The notes: generated from the sequence alone by a model not told the origin. A stretch of 64,000 nucleotides of DNA from ANME-2 cluster archaeon (GCA_019429385.1 JAHYIS010000010.1:1-64000), one strand, 5' to 3'; positions 16,297-27,525 are shown, counted from the stretch's first letter. Numbers and translations are program-made.

Positions 16297-18228
16297 ATGG
16301 ATAGAAAAGAGTTCAGGGAACTTACCTCATCACAGGATGCCAGGTGTATCATCAGCAAGATATCCTTACAGCCAGACATTATTGATTTAAAACTGGCCCA
16401 GGGCAAAGGGCGTGTACTGGCATGTGATATCATTGCCAGCGTGGACGTGCCCGGGTTTGACCGTGCTTCTATGGACGGGTATGCCGTTCGTGCAAGAGAT
16501 ACGTACACAGCACGGGAAGACAGACCGGTAAAACTTCATTTAACCGGTAAAGTCGAGACAGGGTATATTCCAGACGTTATAGTGAGCAAGGATACAGCTG
16601 TGGAAATATCCACCGGTGCCATGATGCCTGAGGGTGCTGATGCTGTTGTGATGGTGGAATACACCAGATCTGATAAAAAGAACATCGATATCCAGCGCCC
16701 CGTATCTGTTAACGAGAACGTCATTCATGCAGGTTCCGATATCATGGTGGGCGAAAGGGTACTTGAAGCCGGCACCCGGTTAACTTCAAGAGAGATAGGT
16801 GTACTGGCTGCCGTTGGTATGAAGCAAATACCTGTTAAAGACCTGATAGTGGGTCTCATATCAACCGGTAGCGAACTTGTTGAACCGGGAGCCGAACTTA
16901 CACCTGGAACGGTATATGACATCAATTCTTACTCACTGGGCGAGGCAGTCAGTGAATGCGGGGGCAGTGTAAAACAATATGGCATTGTCAAAGATCACCG
17001 TCCCGATATGGAACAGATACTTGCCAGGGCCGTGAATGAATGCCACCTGGTCCTCACTTCGGGTAGTACTTCTGCAGGTGTAGGTGATGTGATGTACCAT
17101 ATCATAGCAGAGCAGGGTGAATTACTGCTCCACGGTATTGACATAAAACCGGGCAAGCCCGTGATCATCGGCATAATCGATGGTACACCTGTATTCGGGC
17201 TGCCCGGATATCCTGCTTCTGCATTAACCATCTTTAATGAATTTACCGCACCCCTTATCCGCTCTGCTCTGGGATTACCCGGTTCCAGGTCAAAGGTCAT
17301 GGCACACCTGGCAGTAGATTTTTATTCAGCGGGTCGGCGCCAGCTCCTGCCTGTGGGACTGGTCAGGGGAATGGCATACCCGGTCGATAAAGGTTCAGGA
17401 GCTATATCCACACTGGCCCATGCAGATGGTTTTATTGAAATAGAACCACTGGTTGAAATGCTTGCGGCGGGTGATGAGGTAGAGGTGATCCTGGTAGGAG
17501 ATATAAAATCACCAGACGTTCTTTTTATCGGCAGCCACTGCCTGGGTTTCGAGGCTCTGATGCGACTGCTGCCATTCAGTGTGAGGATGATAAATACGGG
17601 CAGTACCGGAGGGCTGGTCGCAATCAGGGATGGTATAGCCGATATGGCAGGAGTGCATCTGCTCGACGATGCAGGTGAATATAACATTTCATTTATGAAA
17701 CGTTTTGGGTTGAAAAATGCTGTGCTTATTAAGGGCTACTTGAGGGAGCAGGGACTTATCGTAAGACCAGATAGCTCCATCCAGGGATTGGAAGATATTT
17801 CAGCAGCCAGATTCATCAACCGTACGCCGGGTTCTGGTACCAGGGTTCTGACTGATATCAAACTTCGCGAACTGGCAAACGCACAGGGAAGAGGATTTGA
17901 AGAGTTGTGCGCCTCAATTGAGGGGTATGATACACAGGCCAGGACACATAGTGCAGTTGCAGCTGCCGTTAAACTGAAAAGAGCCGATGTGGGTATAGGT
18001 ATCAGGTCAGTGGCTCAACTCAATGGCCTGAAGTTCATCCACCTCGCAAATGAAGAATATGATTTTGTGGTTAAAACGGATTTTATTAACAGTGAACTGG
18101 GAATGGTCTTTCTGGATATGCTCCATAGCAAAGAGCTTTCAAGCAGATTACCTGCGGGTATTAAAACGTATGAACGAACAGGAGAAATCGTAATATCAGG
18201 TCGTATGAACGATTCGATGAAACCGTAA
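16297..18228 (+). CDS. moeA: Molybdopterin molybdotransferase MoeA fused to a periplasmic-binding-like domain
   Basis: A 643-residue two-part protein. Residues ~1-400 are MoeA, which inserts molybdate (or tungstate) into adenylylated molybdopterin: VPGFDRASMDGYAV, IEISTGAMMPEGADAVV-like segment, SGSTSAGVGDVMYHII and KPGKPVIIG. Residues ~410-630 form a PBP-like (LysR substrate-binding type) domain starting SPDVLFIGSHCLGFEALMRL and ending GMVFLDML. This fusion is common in methanogens, where the second domain may sense molybdate or tungstate. Molybdopterin enzymes such as formylmethanofuran dehydrogenase would need it. Confidence 0.92.
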   Translation: MDRKEFRELTSSQDARCIISKISLQPDIIDLKLAQGKGRVLACDIIASVDVPGFDRASMDGYAVRARDTYTAREDRPVKLHLTGKVETGYIPDVIVSKDTAVEISTGAMMPEGADAVVMVEYTRSDKKNIDIQRPVSVNENVIHAGSDIMVGERVLEAGTRLTSREIGVLAAVGMKQIPVKDLIVGLISTGSELVEPGAELTPGTVYDINSYSLGEAVSECGGSVKQYGIVKDHRPDMEQILARAVNECHLVLTSGSTSAGVGDVMYHIIAEQGELLLHGIDIKPGKPVIIGIIDGTPVFGLPGYPASALTIFNEFTAPLIRSALGLPGSRSKVMAHLAVDFYSAGRRQLLPVGLVRGMAYPVDKGSGAISTLAHADGFIEIEPLVEMLAAGDEVEVILVGDIKSPDVLFIGSHCLGFEALMRLLPFSVRMINTGSTGGLVAIRDGIADMAGVHLLDDAGEYNISFMKRFGLKNAVLIKGYLREQGLIVRPDSSIQGLEDISAARFINRTPGSGTRVLTDIKLRELANAQGRGFEELCASIEGYDTQARTHSAVAAAVKLKRADVGIGIRSVAQLNGLKFIHLANEEYDFVVKTDFINSELGMVFLDMLHSKELSSRLPAGIKTYERTGEIVISGRMNDSMKP

Positions 18229-18263
18229 CTTGGTCGCGTGAACAAATGAATGAAAGTATAACG

Positions 18264-18404
18264 TCATGAATAGAACAAAACATATGCAATTATCCCGTAA
18301 CCCAGTACCAGCATCATCAGGGATAGAATCCAGAAATAGTGGAGAATAAGAGCCCGGGTTTCAGGCTCACTCAACTTTATAATTACTCTCGCTTTTAGTT
18401 GCAT
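18264..18404 (-). CDS. ahaG: A-type ATP synthase small membrane subunit AhaG-like
   Basis: A 46-residue protein with one transmembrane helix (LILHYFWILSLMMLVLGYGI) after a basic N-terminus MQLKARVIIKLSEPETRA. It is the last gene of the ATP synthase operon, in the position of the small ahaG gene of Methanosarcina, 37 bases after ahaD. Sequence similarity is too short to be decisive; the call rests on position and size. Confidence 0.55.
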   Translation of the reverse strand: MQLKARVIIKLSEPETRALILHYFWILSLMMLVLGYGIIAYVLFYS

Positions 18405-18441
18405 CTGCACGATAGAATACCCGTATGATATATTAGAATAT

Positions 18442-19074
18442 CTAGGATTTGATCCGCTTGAGCCTGAACGTGTTCTCCCGCTCCATCTCATCTAACCGCA
18501 AAATGATAAAGTTCCTTGCCTCGATAAGCTCAGGGATTACCTTGAACTCAAGAGCATTTACCCTGCGCTTGGTCTTCTCGATCTCATCCAGCAATTTCTT
18601 GATGGTGGTCTCGATCTCAGCAGCCAGGATAATCATCTCAACCAGTATCTCATAGGCATCAGCTGCTTCATCTATCCGGCTGCTGGTACCAATAATACCG
18701 TACCCTCTTTCGTTGAGTGCTTTTCTCACGCTACTGGACTCTATCTTTGGGACTACAACACCCATCACATTCTTGCTCTCAACTACCAGTTGAGGGGCGT
18801 CCTTGAACGAAAAAGCGGTAGACCTGACAGTCACAACACCTTCAACAGCCTTGGCGATATTGATCTTTTCTGTTGCGACATCGAAATCAGCATCAAGTTC
18901 CGCTCTTACCGACTTGGCCTTCTCAAGCACTTCAAAGAACTCAAGGATAAGACCGTCCCGCTTCATCTTGAGGATCTTGTGTCCACTCTCAGATAGCTTG
19001 ATCTTCCTTTTCAGTTCTATGAGTTCTGAACGTGTGGGTTTAATGTCCTGTACAGCCAATGTATTGCCCTCCAA
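18442..19074 (-). CDS. ahaD: A-type ATP synthase subunit D (central stalk)
   Basis: A 210-residue coiled-coil rotor subunit that transmits rotation from the c-ring to the A3B3 head. The N-terminal IKPTRSELIELKRKIKLSESG and KILKMKRDGLILEFFEVLEK are family signatures; the C-terminal antiparallel helix contains KTKRRVNALEF-type Arg/Asn/Ala-Leu-Glu and VIPELIEARNFIILRLDEME. Ten bases follow the ahaB stop. TAG stop. Confidence 0.95.
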   Translation of the reverse strand: MEGNTLAVQDIKPTRSELIELKRKIKLSESGHKILKMKRDGLILEFFEVLEKAKSVRAELDADFDVATEKINIAKAVEGVVTVRSTAFSFKDAPQLVVESKNVMGVVVPKIESSSVRKALNERGYGIIGTSSRIDEAADAYEILVEMIILAAEIETTIKKLLDEIEKTKRRVNALEFKVIPELIEARNFIILRLDEMERENTFRLKRIKS

Positions 19075-19083
19075 AAATCCACT

Positions 19084-20460
19084 TTATTTCTTGTGGGCGG
19101 GATGGTATTTTTCGATGAACTTGGTATCTACCCTGACCAGCATTGACTCCGGAAGTTCGGACAGCAGGTCCCATGCAATACTAAGAGTGGTCTCGATATC
19201 CCTGTCTTCATCCACACCCTGGCGGACGAACCTGTCTTCGAACATATCAGCAAATTCCAGCAATTTCTTATCCCTGTCTGATAGTGCATCCTTACCCACG
19301 ATGGCCACCAGGCCACGCAGGTCTTTACCTTCAGCATAAGCTGCATACATCTGGTCAGATACTGCCTTGTGATCATCCCTGGTACGTCCTTCACCGATAC
19401 CGCTGTTCATCAAACGGCTCAGAGATGGCAGCACATTGATAGGTGGATAAATGCCTTTCCTGTGCAGTTCTCTTGATATGACTATCTGGCCTTCGGTAAT
19501 ATAACCGCTAAGGTCAGGAATCGGATGGGTAATATCATCGCCTGGCATACTCAGGATACTGAACTGTGTCACAGATCCTTTCCTGCCCTTGACCACACCG
19601 GCCCGCTCGTACAGACTGGCCAGGTCGGTATACATATAACCTGGATAACCTCGTCGACCAGGTACTTCTTCCCTGGCTGCACCCATCTGTCGCAGTGCTT
19701 CGCAGTAATTAGTGATGTCGGTAAGAATGACCAGCACATGCATATCATGCTCGTATGCCAGGTATTCAGCAGCAGTAAGTGCCATTCTTGGTGTGATAAG
19801 CCGCTCCACAGCAGGGTCATTGGCAAGGTTTAAGAAAACCACTGCACGCTCGAGAGCACCGGTCCGCTCGAAATCCTGCATGAAATACTGGGCTTCCTCA
19901 TTGGTAATACCCATAGCCGCAAACACCACTGCAAAATCCTCTTCGCTGCCAGGTACTTTAGCCTGTCTGGCTATCTGCAGTGCAATCTCGTTATGAGGCA
20001 AACCTGAACCTGAAAATATGGGGAGTTTCTGTCCTCGTACAAGAGTATTGGTACCATCAATAGTACTGATGCCTGTCTGAATGAAATCCTTCGGTGGCAT
20101 CCGCGAGAACGGGTTAATGGCCGCACCATTAATATCAAGCCTGTCTTCCGGTATGATGCGGGGACCTCCGTCGAGCGGCTCACCTGAGCCTGATAATATT
20201 CTGCCCAGCATATCCTTGGACACTGGCAGTTTGATGGTCTCGCCTGTGAACCTGACCCCGGATTCCCTGTTCAGGCCGCCGGTACCTTCGAACACCTGTA
20301 CCACAACTATATCGTGGGAGGTATCCAGTACCTGACCGCGTTTTGTAGAACCATCAGGCAGGGTGATGTTCACCAGTTCATTGTAACTTACAGGCTCGGT
20401 CTTCTCAAGGAATATGAGCGGGCCTGCAATCTCTGTGATCGTCTTATACTCTTTTGTCAC
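19084..20460 (-). CDS. ahaB: A-type ATP synthase subunit B (non-catalytic)
   Basis: A 458-residue non-catalytic hexamer subunit. It starts at GTG 20460 ([20 protein letters not shown]), just after the ahaA stop; an upstream extension is open but lies inside ahaA. The degenerate P-loop [19 protein letters not shown] and [16 protein letters not shown] are characteristic of type B. It forms the alternating A3B3 ring and contributes a nucleotide-binding face. Confidence 0.96.
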   Translation of the reverse strand: MTKEYKTITEIAGPLIFLEKTEPVSYNELVNITLPDGSTKRGQVLDTSHDIVVVQVFEGTGGLNRESGVRFTGETIKLPVSKDMLGRILSGSGEPLDGGPRIIPEDRLDINGAAINPFSRMPPKDFIQTGISTIDGTNTLVRGQKLPIFSGSGLPHNEIALQIARQAKVPGSEEDFAVVFAAMGITNEEAQYFMQDFERTGALERAVVFLNLANDPAVERLITPRMALTAAEYLAYEHDMHVLVILTDITNYCEALRQMGAAREEVPGRRGYPGYMYTDLASLYERAGVVKGRKGSVTQFSILSMPGDDITHPIPDLSGYITEGQIVISRELHRKGIYPPINVLPSLSRLMNSGIGEGRTRDDHKAVSDQMYAAYAEGKDLRGLVAIVGKDALSDRDKKLLEFADMFEDRFVRQGVDEDRDIETTLSIAWDLLSELPESMLVRVDTKFIEKYHPAHKK

Positions 20461-20461
20461 T

Positions 20462-22231
20462 TTACTCAGCCCCCTCTGAAACACTTGAGGAATACGTATC
20501 ACTCTTTAGCGAATCGAATTCCTTATCCATCTTATTTAATACCACCTTCAGCGCTCCATCAAAGTCATTATCGAACCTGACCTTTGAAAGTTCGTTCTTG
20601 GATTCAAGTTTAACTATATCATTGATCATCACGCCTGAATCCAATGCTGCATGGGCCTTATCTCCAAATTTCTGGATGGTATCCAGCAATTTATACTGCC
20701 TGTCCATAGGACAGAACGTATCAACTGGATGGAAAGCGTTCTGCTGCAGGAATACTTCCCTGATAAGTCTGGTAATTTCCAGTGTCAACTGCTGGTCTGG
20801 TGGAAGTGCATCCGAACCTACCAGCTGGACAATATCCTGGAGTTCTGATTCCTGCTGAAGCAGGTCCATTGCATTGTTCCTTAATTTTACCCAATCCGGG
20901 GATACATTCTCATTGTACCAATCAGTTAATCCTTTGGTATACAGGCTGTAACTGTTCAACCAGTTGATGGATGGGAAATGCCGTCTCTGGGCAAGTTTTG
21001 CATCCAGGGCCCAGAACACTTTCACAATACGCAGGGTATTCTGGGTAACAGGTTCTGAGAAATCTCCGCCTGGCGGGGATACTGCCCCAATGATGGTAAT
21101 TGAACCACTGAGTCCGGCGAGGGACTCTACACGGCCAGCTCGTTCATAGAACTCACTGAGACGGGCTGAAAGATAGGCAGGATACCCTTCTTCACCTGGC
21201 ATCTCTTCCAGTCTTGATGATATCTCTCTCATGGCTTCTGCCCATCTGCTGGTACTGTCAGCCATTAATGATACATCATAACCCATATCCCTGTAATATT
21301 CAGCAATAGTAATACCGGTATATACACTGGCTTCCCTGGCCGCCACAGGCATATTACTGGTATTGGCGATAAGTATGGTCCGCTCCATCAGCGGCCTGCC
21401 GGTCTTGGGGTCTTCCAGTTCAGGGAACTCGGTAAGTACATCTGCCATTTCGTTACCCCTTTCACCGCAACCGATGTATACCACTATCTCTGTATCACTC
21501 CATTTAGCAAGCTGCTGCTGGGTAACGGTCTTACCGCTGCCGAAAGGACCGGGTATGGCAGCCGTACCGCCTTTAGCTACAGGGAACAGGCCGTCCAGAA
21601 TGCGCTGTCCTGTGATGAGCGGGACATTTGGGGGTAGTTTTTTATTGACCGGTCTTGGTCTGCGTACAGGCCATTTCTGCATCATCTGTATCTTTGTTCC
21701 GTCAGTAAGTGTACAAACAGTATCCAATACAGTAAATTTGCCGCTCTTTATCTCATCCACAGTACCTGATACATTTGGCGGGACCATAATACGGTGCTCT
21801 ACATTAGGTGTTTCCTGTACAGTACCAATAACCACACCACCGGATACCTTATCACCGGCTTTTACAACGGATTTGAATTCCCAGAGTATCTCATGGTTCA
21901 AACCATCTGCTGTCACCCCACGTTCAATAAAATCACCCATCTTTTCCTTAAGGATAGGCAATGGGCGCTGAATACCGTCATATATACTTTTAATAAGTCC
22001 GGGACCGAGTTCAACTGACAGAGGCAGACCTGTATTTTCCACAGGTTCTCCAGGTCTTATACCAGCTGTTTCTTCATAGACCTGGACAATAGACCTGTCC
22101 TTCACTATTCCAATAACCTCTCCCATGAGTCCTGCATTCCCTACTTTAACAACATCATACATACTGGTATTGATGCCCTGGACGGTAACTACCGGTCCAG
22201 ATATTCTATAAATTTCTCCTTTTGTTACCAA
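20462..22231 (-). CDS. ahaA: A-type ATP synthase subunit A (catalytic)
   Basis: A 589-residue catalytic subunit. P-loop GPFGSGKT (228-235), the A-subunit-specific bulge domain (residues ~115-200, including [11 protein letters not shown] and [11 protein letters not shown]), [16 protein letters not shown] and the ARP-type [20 protein letters not shown]. It makes ATP from ion-gradient-driven rotation at the membrane. The start is TTG 22231, overlapping the ahaF stop by 7 bases. Confidence 0.97.
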   Translation of the reverse strand: MVTKGEIYRISGPVVTVQGINTSMYDVVKVGNAGLMGEVIGIVKDRSIVQVYEETAGIRPGEPVENTGLPLSVELGPGLIKSIYDGIQRPLPILKEKMGDFIERGVTADGLNHEILWEFKSVVKAGDKVSGGVVIGTVQETPNVEHRIMVPPNVSGTVDEIKSGKFTVLDTVCTLTDGTKIQMMQKWPVRRPRPVNKKLPPNVPLITGQRILDGLFPVAKGGTAAIPGPFGSGKTVTQQQLAKWSDTEIVVYIGCGERGNEMADVLTEFPELEDPKTGRPLMERTILIANTSNMPVAAREASVYTGITIAEYYRDMGYDVSLMADSTSRWAEAMREISSRLEEMPGEEGYPAYLSARLSEFYERAGRVESLAGLSGSITIIGAVSPPGGDFSEPVTQNTLRIVKVFWALDAKLAQRRHFPSINWLNSYSLYTKGLTDWYNENVSPDWVKLRNNAMDLLQQESELQDIVQLVGSDALPPDQQLTLEITRLIREVFLQQNAFHPVDTFCPMDRQYKLLDTIQKFGDKAHAALDSGVMINDIVKLESKNELSKVRFDNDFDGALKVVLNKMDKEFDSLKSDTYSSSVSEGAE

Positions 22232-22524
22232 AGATCAACACCTACTGCTTGTTTAATTTTATCTCTTAAATTTGAACTCTTACCTGAACCACCAAGTGCA
22301 ATAGTGGTGGGAGTGACCATTTCGTCCAGCATTTTCCTGAACTGTTCTGGCAAACTGGCCAGATCATCATTATGTATTACTAAAACACCGACTTCGCGTT
22401 CTTCAAGTACACTTTGCAATGTAGGTACAAGGTCATTGGTTCCTTTAGTCTCGTAAATCTTTTTTATACCTGCAAGCCTGAAACCCGTGGTAAATTCACT
22501 GTTCCCGATTACTGCTATTTCCAT
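22225..22524 (-). CDS. ahaF: A-type ATP synthase subunit F
   Basis: A 99-residue Rossmann-like central-stalk subunit: [20 protein letters not shown], then the conserved [19 protein letters not shown]. It sits between ahaC and ahaA with two bases of spacing to the former and a 7-base overlap with the latter. Confidence 0.93.
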   Translation of the reverse strand: MEIAVIGNSEFTTGFRLAGIKKIYETKGTNDLVPTLQSVLEEREVGVLVIHNDDLASLPEQFRKMLDEMVTPTTIALGGSGKSSNLRDKIKQAVGVDLW

Positions 22525-22526
22525 GA

Positions 22527-23564
22527 TTACATCACCAGATGTTTTCTTATGATCTCATCAGGAAGTTTTACTTTCTTACCCCGTACAATGGTCCTAATAT
22601 TGTTTATTTCATTGTTCTTCCTGAGCATATAATCATAGATAGGAAGAATGGAAAGCGGGTAATAATGTGAAATCCTGGTTGCATATCCCATTGCATATTT
22701 GTCAAGTACTGCTTCCACGTCCATAAGAGAGGTCATATCCTCACGTACCACTTCAGAAATGTCAGACCAGTAAGAGTAATCTTCAAGTCCTTTCAGAAAA
22801 TCTGGCCATGAGAGAGATGAAAGTCTCTTCAGGTCTCCGTTCTTCAGTTCCATGCCGCCGGGAATTACAAGGTTCAATATCTCATCTTTTTCGAGACCGG
22901 CCTTCTTAGTCCTGAAAAGTGTTTTTAGATTCTTCAGGTCAATCTCGGTCTTGATATATTTAAGACTCAGTTTTTCGCCTTTTGAGTTGCCGATGGACGC
23001 TAATAATCTTGAATAATATATCTTGTCAAGTTCATTCTCAATGGCCGATAGTTCACCGCCATCATAATTGGCGATTGCTGCATAATAAGGTGAATTTGCC
23101 AGAGCGATCTTAATGTCCTCTATTGATTCCATATTAGCAATGGAAGTAAGCTGGCGATAACCCAATTGCCCTGCCGCTACCACAGCATCCAGTATTTCCT
23201 GGGCCGGAGCCCCATAATATTTCCCTCTCAAAATAGTCTTGATATTCCAGATATCCCAGTGTCTCAAATATTCAGTGATCAGGTAATTTGGCTCATCCTG
23301 AGAAATACGTATTAATTTTCGGTATGTCCTTGCAAGGTTCTGATTCAGGGCATGCTCCAGCAAATCCAGGCCATGATATTTTTGTGCAAGTTCATCCACA
23401 TCCTGTTTGTATTCAGACTCCCCTATTAAACGGGTTATTTCGGGAATGTCCATGTTCATCAGTTTGGGATAAACCTCTCTGGCTATCAGTTTGCTTTTCA
23501 TGGCCCGTACCCTTGCCGTGATGTACGGATATTTTTTACTGCCCCTTTTTATCAAGAATGCCAT
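22527..23564 (-). CDS. ahaC: A-type ATP synthase subunit C
   Basis: A 345-residue V-type C (d)-like subunit that couples the central stalk to the proteolipid ring. It has three repeated helical units; [20 protein letters not shown] and [20 protein letters not shown] are the repeated N-I-(K/R)-T-I-(L/V)-RGK signature. ATG 23564 ([14 protein letters not shown]) follows GGTGAGG; an upstream TTG inside ahaE is less likely. Confidence 0.94.
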   Translation of the reverse strand: MAFLIKRGSKKYPYITARVRAMKSKLIAREVYPKLMNMDIPEITRLIGESEYKQDVDELAQKYHGLDLLEHALNQNLARTYRKLIRISQDEPNYLITEYLRHWDIWNIKTILRGKYYGAPAQEILDAVVAAGQLGYRQLTSIANMESIEDIKIALANSPYYAAIANYDGGELSAIENELDKIYYSRLLASIGNSKGEKLSLKYIKTEIDLKNLKTLFRTKKAGLEKDEILNLVIPGGMELKNGDLKRLSSLSWPDFLKGLEDYSYWSDISEVVREDMTSLMDVEAVLDKYAMGYATRISHYYPLSILPIYDYMLRKNNEINNIRTIVRGKKVKLPDEIIRKHLVM

Positions 23565-23571
23565 TAAGACC

Positions 23572-24123
23572 TCACCCAAAGAGTATATCAGAAATCTGTT
23601 TTAAAGACTGCTCAGATACATCTTCCAGGATTCTATCGTAAGTATAATCCATACGTACCGTACTGTCATCATTTTCTATGATCAGTCCGCCGATACAGTC
23701 AATCCCACCTATATAGATAAGGTCGGTCATTTCCCTGATAAGCCTGGCATCTTTCTCATTGGAATAGACCCTGGTTCCACTGCTGCCTTGTTTATCGAGA
23801 ATTCTTTTTAACAGCTCGACATTCTTTTCAGCGGGTATTGAAGAGATGGCATCCTTTGCGGATTGATAAACGCTATCCAGGATTTCTTTTTTTGCATTCA
23901 AGGCAGCCCTTTTCATTTCAAGATGGGCACTGGATATTTCCTGTTTACGCATCCTCTCAATATAAGCATCAACCTCAGCCTGACGGGTTTGTATTATCTC
24001 ATCAGCCCGGGAGCGTGCCTCACGTATCAAGGTAGCAGCTTCTTCTTCAGCTTGTGCATTTATGGCTGCAGCTTTGGTTCTGGCTTGCTCCAGAATATCA
24101 TTCACAACGTCTTCAAGTCCCAT
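23572..24123 (-). CDS. ahaE: A-type ATP synthase subunit E (peripheral stalk)
   Basis: A 183-residue peripheral-stalk subunit: an N-terminal long helix rich in Ala, Glu and Arg (NDILEQARTKAAAINAQAEE) followed by a globular C-terminal domain with GGLIIENDDSTVRMDYTYDR, the conserved 'GG(L/I)-(I/V)-..DG..-(V/I)-(D/N)-.T.--R' pattern. It pairs with AhaH to hold the A3B3 head static. Confidence 0.92.
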   Translation of the reverse strand: MGLEDVVNDILEQARTKAAAINAQAEEEAATLIREARSRADEIIQTRQAEVDAYIERMRKQEISSAHLEMKRAALNAKKEILDSVYQSAKDAISSIPAEKNVELLKRILDKQGSSGTRVYSNEKDARLIREMTDLIYIGGIDCIGGLIIENDDSTVRMDYTYDRILEDVSEQSLKQISDILFG

Positions 24124-24152
24124 ATTCTATCTCCCGATAACGGGTTGAATAT

Positions 24153-24413
24153 TTACAGGAATAACAGCAATATGGCAACGACAAGACCAAAGATGACGAT
24201 GGTTTCCGGGATAACGGTCAGGATAAGACCTTTACCGAATAGTTCCTCACGTTCTGCCATTGCACCTACTGCTGCAGCGCCGATATCCTTTTCTGCAAGG
24301 GCCGATGCAATACCGGATAATCCTACTGCCAGACCTGCGCCGATAGCAATAATTCCTCTCTGGTTTGCAAGTATCTGTTCAACTGATGCTTCTGCCAAAT
24401 TTATATCTACCAT
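24153..24413 (-). CDS. ahaK: A-type ATP synthase proteolipid subunit K
   Basis: An 86-residue hairpin proteolipid forming the rotor ring in the membrane. Helix 1: GIIAIGAGLAVGLSGIASAL; helix 2: LILTVIPETIVIFGLVVAIL with the ion-carrying Glu in PET. A cytoplasmic loop GAMAEREELFG separates them. One hairpin per subunit, as in Methanosarcina rather than the multiplied hairpins of some thermophiles. Whether H+ or Na+ is carried cannot be settled by reading alone. Confidence 0.93.
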   Translation of the reverse strand: MVDINLAEASVEQILANQRGIIAIGAGLAVGLSGIASALAEKDIGAAAVGAMAEREELFGKGLILTVIPETIVIFGLVVAILLLFL

Positions 24414-26372
24414 TTATTTTTCCTCCGTGTATTTTCGAGTATATCCGAATGGATTAAATTTACGACCACCGCCATGGTAGAATTTTGTAAAGAATTCTAC
24501 ATACTGCAACCTCAAGGCATGCAGTCCGGGCGCAACTACGCCCAATACGGTGTTCACTGTGTGCCCAACTATGAGCACTAAGATTCCCAATAGGATGAAT
24601 AATCCGCCCTGGGGAAAGAGCATCCCTGTCACAATTTCATTGACCGCAAAGGCAATACCTACCGAAGATAAGCCCACAGCCGCAAGCCTTGTGTATGAAA
24701 GGGTATTACTTACTATTGACGGGAGTTCCAGGATTCCGGCTCCACCTTCACCTGCAATCAACATTACTACTCCAATCACTGCAACTATTGCGCCGAGAGT
24801 ATTACCGATTACCGGTATGTATCCCAGAGCAGACAGAATGATGATCGCAATCCCGAATTGCAGGACAATCCAGCTTAACTTTGCCAGTACAGCTTTCACA
24901 ATACCATGTGAAATTGCTTCGTTCCTGAATCCTAGAATGAATCCTAAATTCAGGTGCAACGTACCGATTAATGCAGTTGCTAGCAGGATTATTGGTATAT
25001 CTTCCTTTCCAAGCCTTTCAATTATTGGCAGGGCATGGAAATTATAGAATATCTCACCCATCGCACTATGTTCACCAAACAGTTCCGTAACGATGCTGTG
25101 ATGGCCGAACAGGTGAAAACCAAATATCTCAGCAAACAATATACCAAATATCAGTGTTGAGATACTGCAGTATATTAATAGTGTCGCCAGAGGTTTCAAT
25201 CCTTCCGATTTTATCTTAGCTTTACCGATCAGGCCCAGAGTCAGGAGCACAAAACCGTACCCGATATCTCCAAGCATGATACCATAAAACAGTGGGAAGG
25301 TAATGAAAATGATAGCAGATGGGTCAATTTCGTTGTAAACTGGTCTGGAATAGAGGTCCATTATTGTTTCAAGCGGCTTGACTGATTTAGGATTATCATA
25401 TTCAACAGGAATAGTTTCTACTTTTATTTTTTCTTTATTTATATCCAGTTCAGTGAAATATACCAGATGATTGAACCGTTCTTCAATGACCTTTGATGCA
25501 TGTTCGAACTGGTCATCAGGTATCCAGCAATCGATTATAAATGTACTCTCAGACGTAGCGAACCGCAAAGGTGCCTCAGCTTTTTGGGTTGTTATTGAGA
25601 GTATTTCATCTGAAGCCAGAACGAAGTCAGAATACCTGCTCTGCAAACCAATTATTCCTTCTTCGATTGATTTGAGTTCAGCCTGAATATCATCTCTTCG
25701 GTTATTGAATCCAGCCAATAATTTCCCTGGGTTGCCAGTCAGTTCCGAAATATGATGCTCAGCAAAATGATACTTATCAAGTATCTCAGCAATGGTATTA
25801 ATATGTTCAACCGGTACAAACAAAATCATAAACTGAGCTTTATTATACAAAGCGAATGATATGTCACATTTTGTAGTAACACCTTTTAGCTCTTTTTCAA
25901 TATCAGTCTGGTTGCCCTGGATATATCCTGCACGAACTGATAATGAACGATAACCAAGGTACATTTCCACACTCAAGGGGAATAATGACAATGGAAGTAA
26001 ATCCTTAATGTTTGTTTCAATGCTTTTACTTTCGTTTTCCAATACAATCCGCTTATCCAGCAACGCAGAAACAGCAGAATCTAATTCATCAAGATTGGCA
26101 TCAAAATGAGTCAATACAGATTCCTCATTCAACAAATTATCTGAATATTTCGGCTTGATACCCAAAAAATTAGATAACGATCTCAGTTTGATAAGCTTGT
26201 TTGAGGCAGCTGATGCTACTTCAGCAGGTTTACCTATTGAAAACATATCATTTTCTTCTGTGAAATCCTCAATGTGGACACAATTCAAATCATGGAGTAT
26301 TTCTACTACCTGGTCCAGAAGATTCTTATGACCTACTAAAATTGCCCTTGAGAGCTTTTTAGCCTTAAGCAT
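24414..26372 (-). CDS. ahaI: A-type ATP synthase subunit I (a-like stator)
   Basis: A 652-residue stator subunit with an N-terminal cytoplasmic coiled domain (residues ~1-340) and seven or eight C-terminal membrane helices forming the ion half-channels. It has FPLFYGIMLGDIGYGFVLL, then HTVNTVLGVVAPGLHALRLQ with the essential Arg, and YVEFFTKFYHGGGRKFNPFG at the end, all family hallmarks. ATG 26372 overlaps the end of ahaH by 8 bases. Confidence 0.95.
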   Translation of the reverse strand: MLKAKKLSRAILVGHKNLLDQVVEILHDLNCVHIEDFTEENDMFSIGKPAEVASAASNKLIKLRSLSNFLGIKPKYSDNLLNEESVLTHFDANLDELDSAVSALLDKRIVLENESKSIETNIKDLLPLSLFPLSVEMYLGYRSLSVRAGYIQGNQTDIEKELKGVTTKCDISFALYNKAQFMILFVPVEHINTIAEILDKYHFAEHHISELTGNPGKLLAGFNNRRDDIQAELKSIEEGIIGLQSRYSDFVLASDEILSITTQKAEAPLRFATSESTFIIDCWIPDDQFEHASKVIEERFNHLVYFTELDINKEKIKVETIPVEYDNPKSVKPLETIMDLYSRPVYNEIDPSAIIFITFPLFYGIMLGDIGYGFVLLTLGLIGKAKIKSEGLKPLATLLIYCSISTLIFGILFAEIFGFHLFGHHSIVTELFGEHSAMGEIFYNFHALPIIERLGKEDIPIILLATALIGTLHLNLGFILGFRNEAISHGIVKAVLAKLSWIVLQFGIAIIILSALGYIPVIGNTLGAIVAVIGVVMLIAGEGGAGILELPSIVSNTLSYTRLAAVGLSSVGIAFAVNEIVTGMLFPQGGLFILLGILVLIVGHTVNTVLGVVAPGLHALRLQYVEFFTKFYHGGGRKFNPFGYTRKYTEEK

Positions 26373-26691
26373 GTACTGCCCTCTCAAACTGCTCCATCAG
26401 GTTTTCTGTAGCTTTAGGCAGATTCTTTTTTGCCTTTGACTTGATCGATTCAGCTATGTCAAATCCTTCTTTTAAAAGTTTTTCTTTATCAGATACTATA
26501 CCGGTCTTTGCCTGTGCAATTTTCTTTTCACCGATCATTTGTGAATCCTTCTGTGCATTTTCGATCAATACACGTGATTGATTCTTAGCATCCTGTATCC
26601 TTTTGGTTTTTAATTCATTGGCCTGTGAAATTATTGATTCTGAATCTTCTTCTGCTTTCTTTATTTGAGATAGAATTTCGGCCTTTGTCAT
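26365..26691 (-). CDS. ahaH: A-type ATP synthase subunit H (peripheral stalk)
   Basis: A 108-residue, nearly all-helical protein (MTKAEILSQIKKAEEDSESI, IENAQKDSQMIGEKKIAQAK), the right-handed coiled-coil partner of AhaE. ATG 26691 follows GGTGG and fits the family start; a long upstream extension is open but AT-rich and unlike the family. First gene of the ten-gene operon; promoter elements should lie in 26700-26950. Confidence 0.85.
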   Translation of the reverse strand: MTKAEILSQIKKAEEDSESIISQANELKTKRIQDAKNQSRVLIENAQKDSQMIGEKKIAQAKTGIVSDKEKLLKEGFDIAESIKSKAKKNLPKATENLMEQFERAVHA

Positions 26692-26955
26692 ATTTGTTCC
26701 ACCATATTGATAATTCGCACAATATTTCATGATATAATGATATTTATCAAAATCACCCTTTTTTTGGTAACCACAATCATGCTTTTTTACAGATGATAGC
26801 ATTGAAATCATAATCAATAAGCATTTTTGATTGTCTATATTACCTTTTTTAGTGTCTGAATTTCAACTCTATCATTTAACATATAGTAGATAAACAATTC
26901 GGTTTTGTAAGAGCTTTTCAGCAGCATCAGGACAAATTGTAATAAATATACGTTA

Positions 26956-27441
26956 TTATTTTGGCTGACCACGAATAATTTCATCTACTAAGGTACTGGC
27001 AATTTCACCACAATTGGTATGTTCGGGTCCATTTAACAAATGTATTTTCAAAGTCATGATTCCCTGCATGAGTTCACACCTGACAAGGAACGTATCCTCA
27101 TTAAATGCAACTCTTCTGTAATCCGTATCAAGACGTGAATAGAGGATTTTTATCTTGAAATCCAACGTACCATTATCTTCAATATCCTCAAGTACAGAAT
27201 CCAGATTTGCAGGACACAGAGGTTTAAAATCCACATTTGACTCAGCAATCTCCACAATAATGTCCCGTTTTACCTGCAAAGTATGGTCCGACTTACCCTT
27301 CAAGGCAATTGAACCTGACTTATTGTTCATCCCGGCCAGTATTTTCACAATATATGGCAGATTACCCAAAAAACGGTAATTCTGTGTAAATTCTACCTCA
27401 TCTACCGGAAAACGATGATACTTTCGCTTTCTCATTTCCAA
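26956..27441 (-). CDS. Unrecognised 161-aa soluble protein
   Basis: No family recognised. The N-terminus is basic (MEMRKRKYHRFPVDEVEFTQ), the body predicted mixed alpha/beta (NLPYIVKILAGMNN, TLDFKIKILYSRLDTDYRRV), ending NCGEIASTLVDEIIRGQPK. No signal peptide or membrane segment. It is divergent from the KaiC-like gene at 27607 across a 165-base AT-rich gap. Confidence 0.55.
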   Translation of the reverse strand: MEMRKRKYHRFPVDEVEFTQNYRFLGNLPYIVKILAGMNNKSGSIALKGKSDHTLQVKRDIIVEIAESNVDFKPLCPANLDSVLEDIEDNGTLDFKIKILYSRLDTDYRRVAFNEDTFLVRCELMQGIMTLKIHLLNGPEHTNCGEIASTLVDEIIRGQPK

Positions 27442-27525
27442 ACGATCTCACCTAACTCAAATAATTAACAACTAAAAACCAAGTACGTTGCACGATAAAA
27501 TAAACTCTTCGAAAAAATGTGCCGA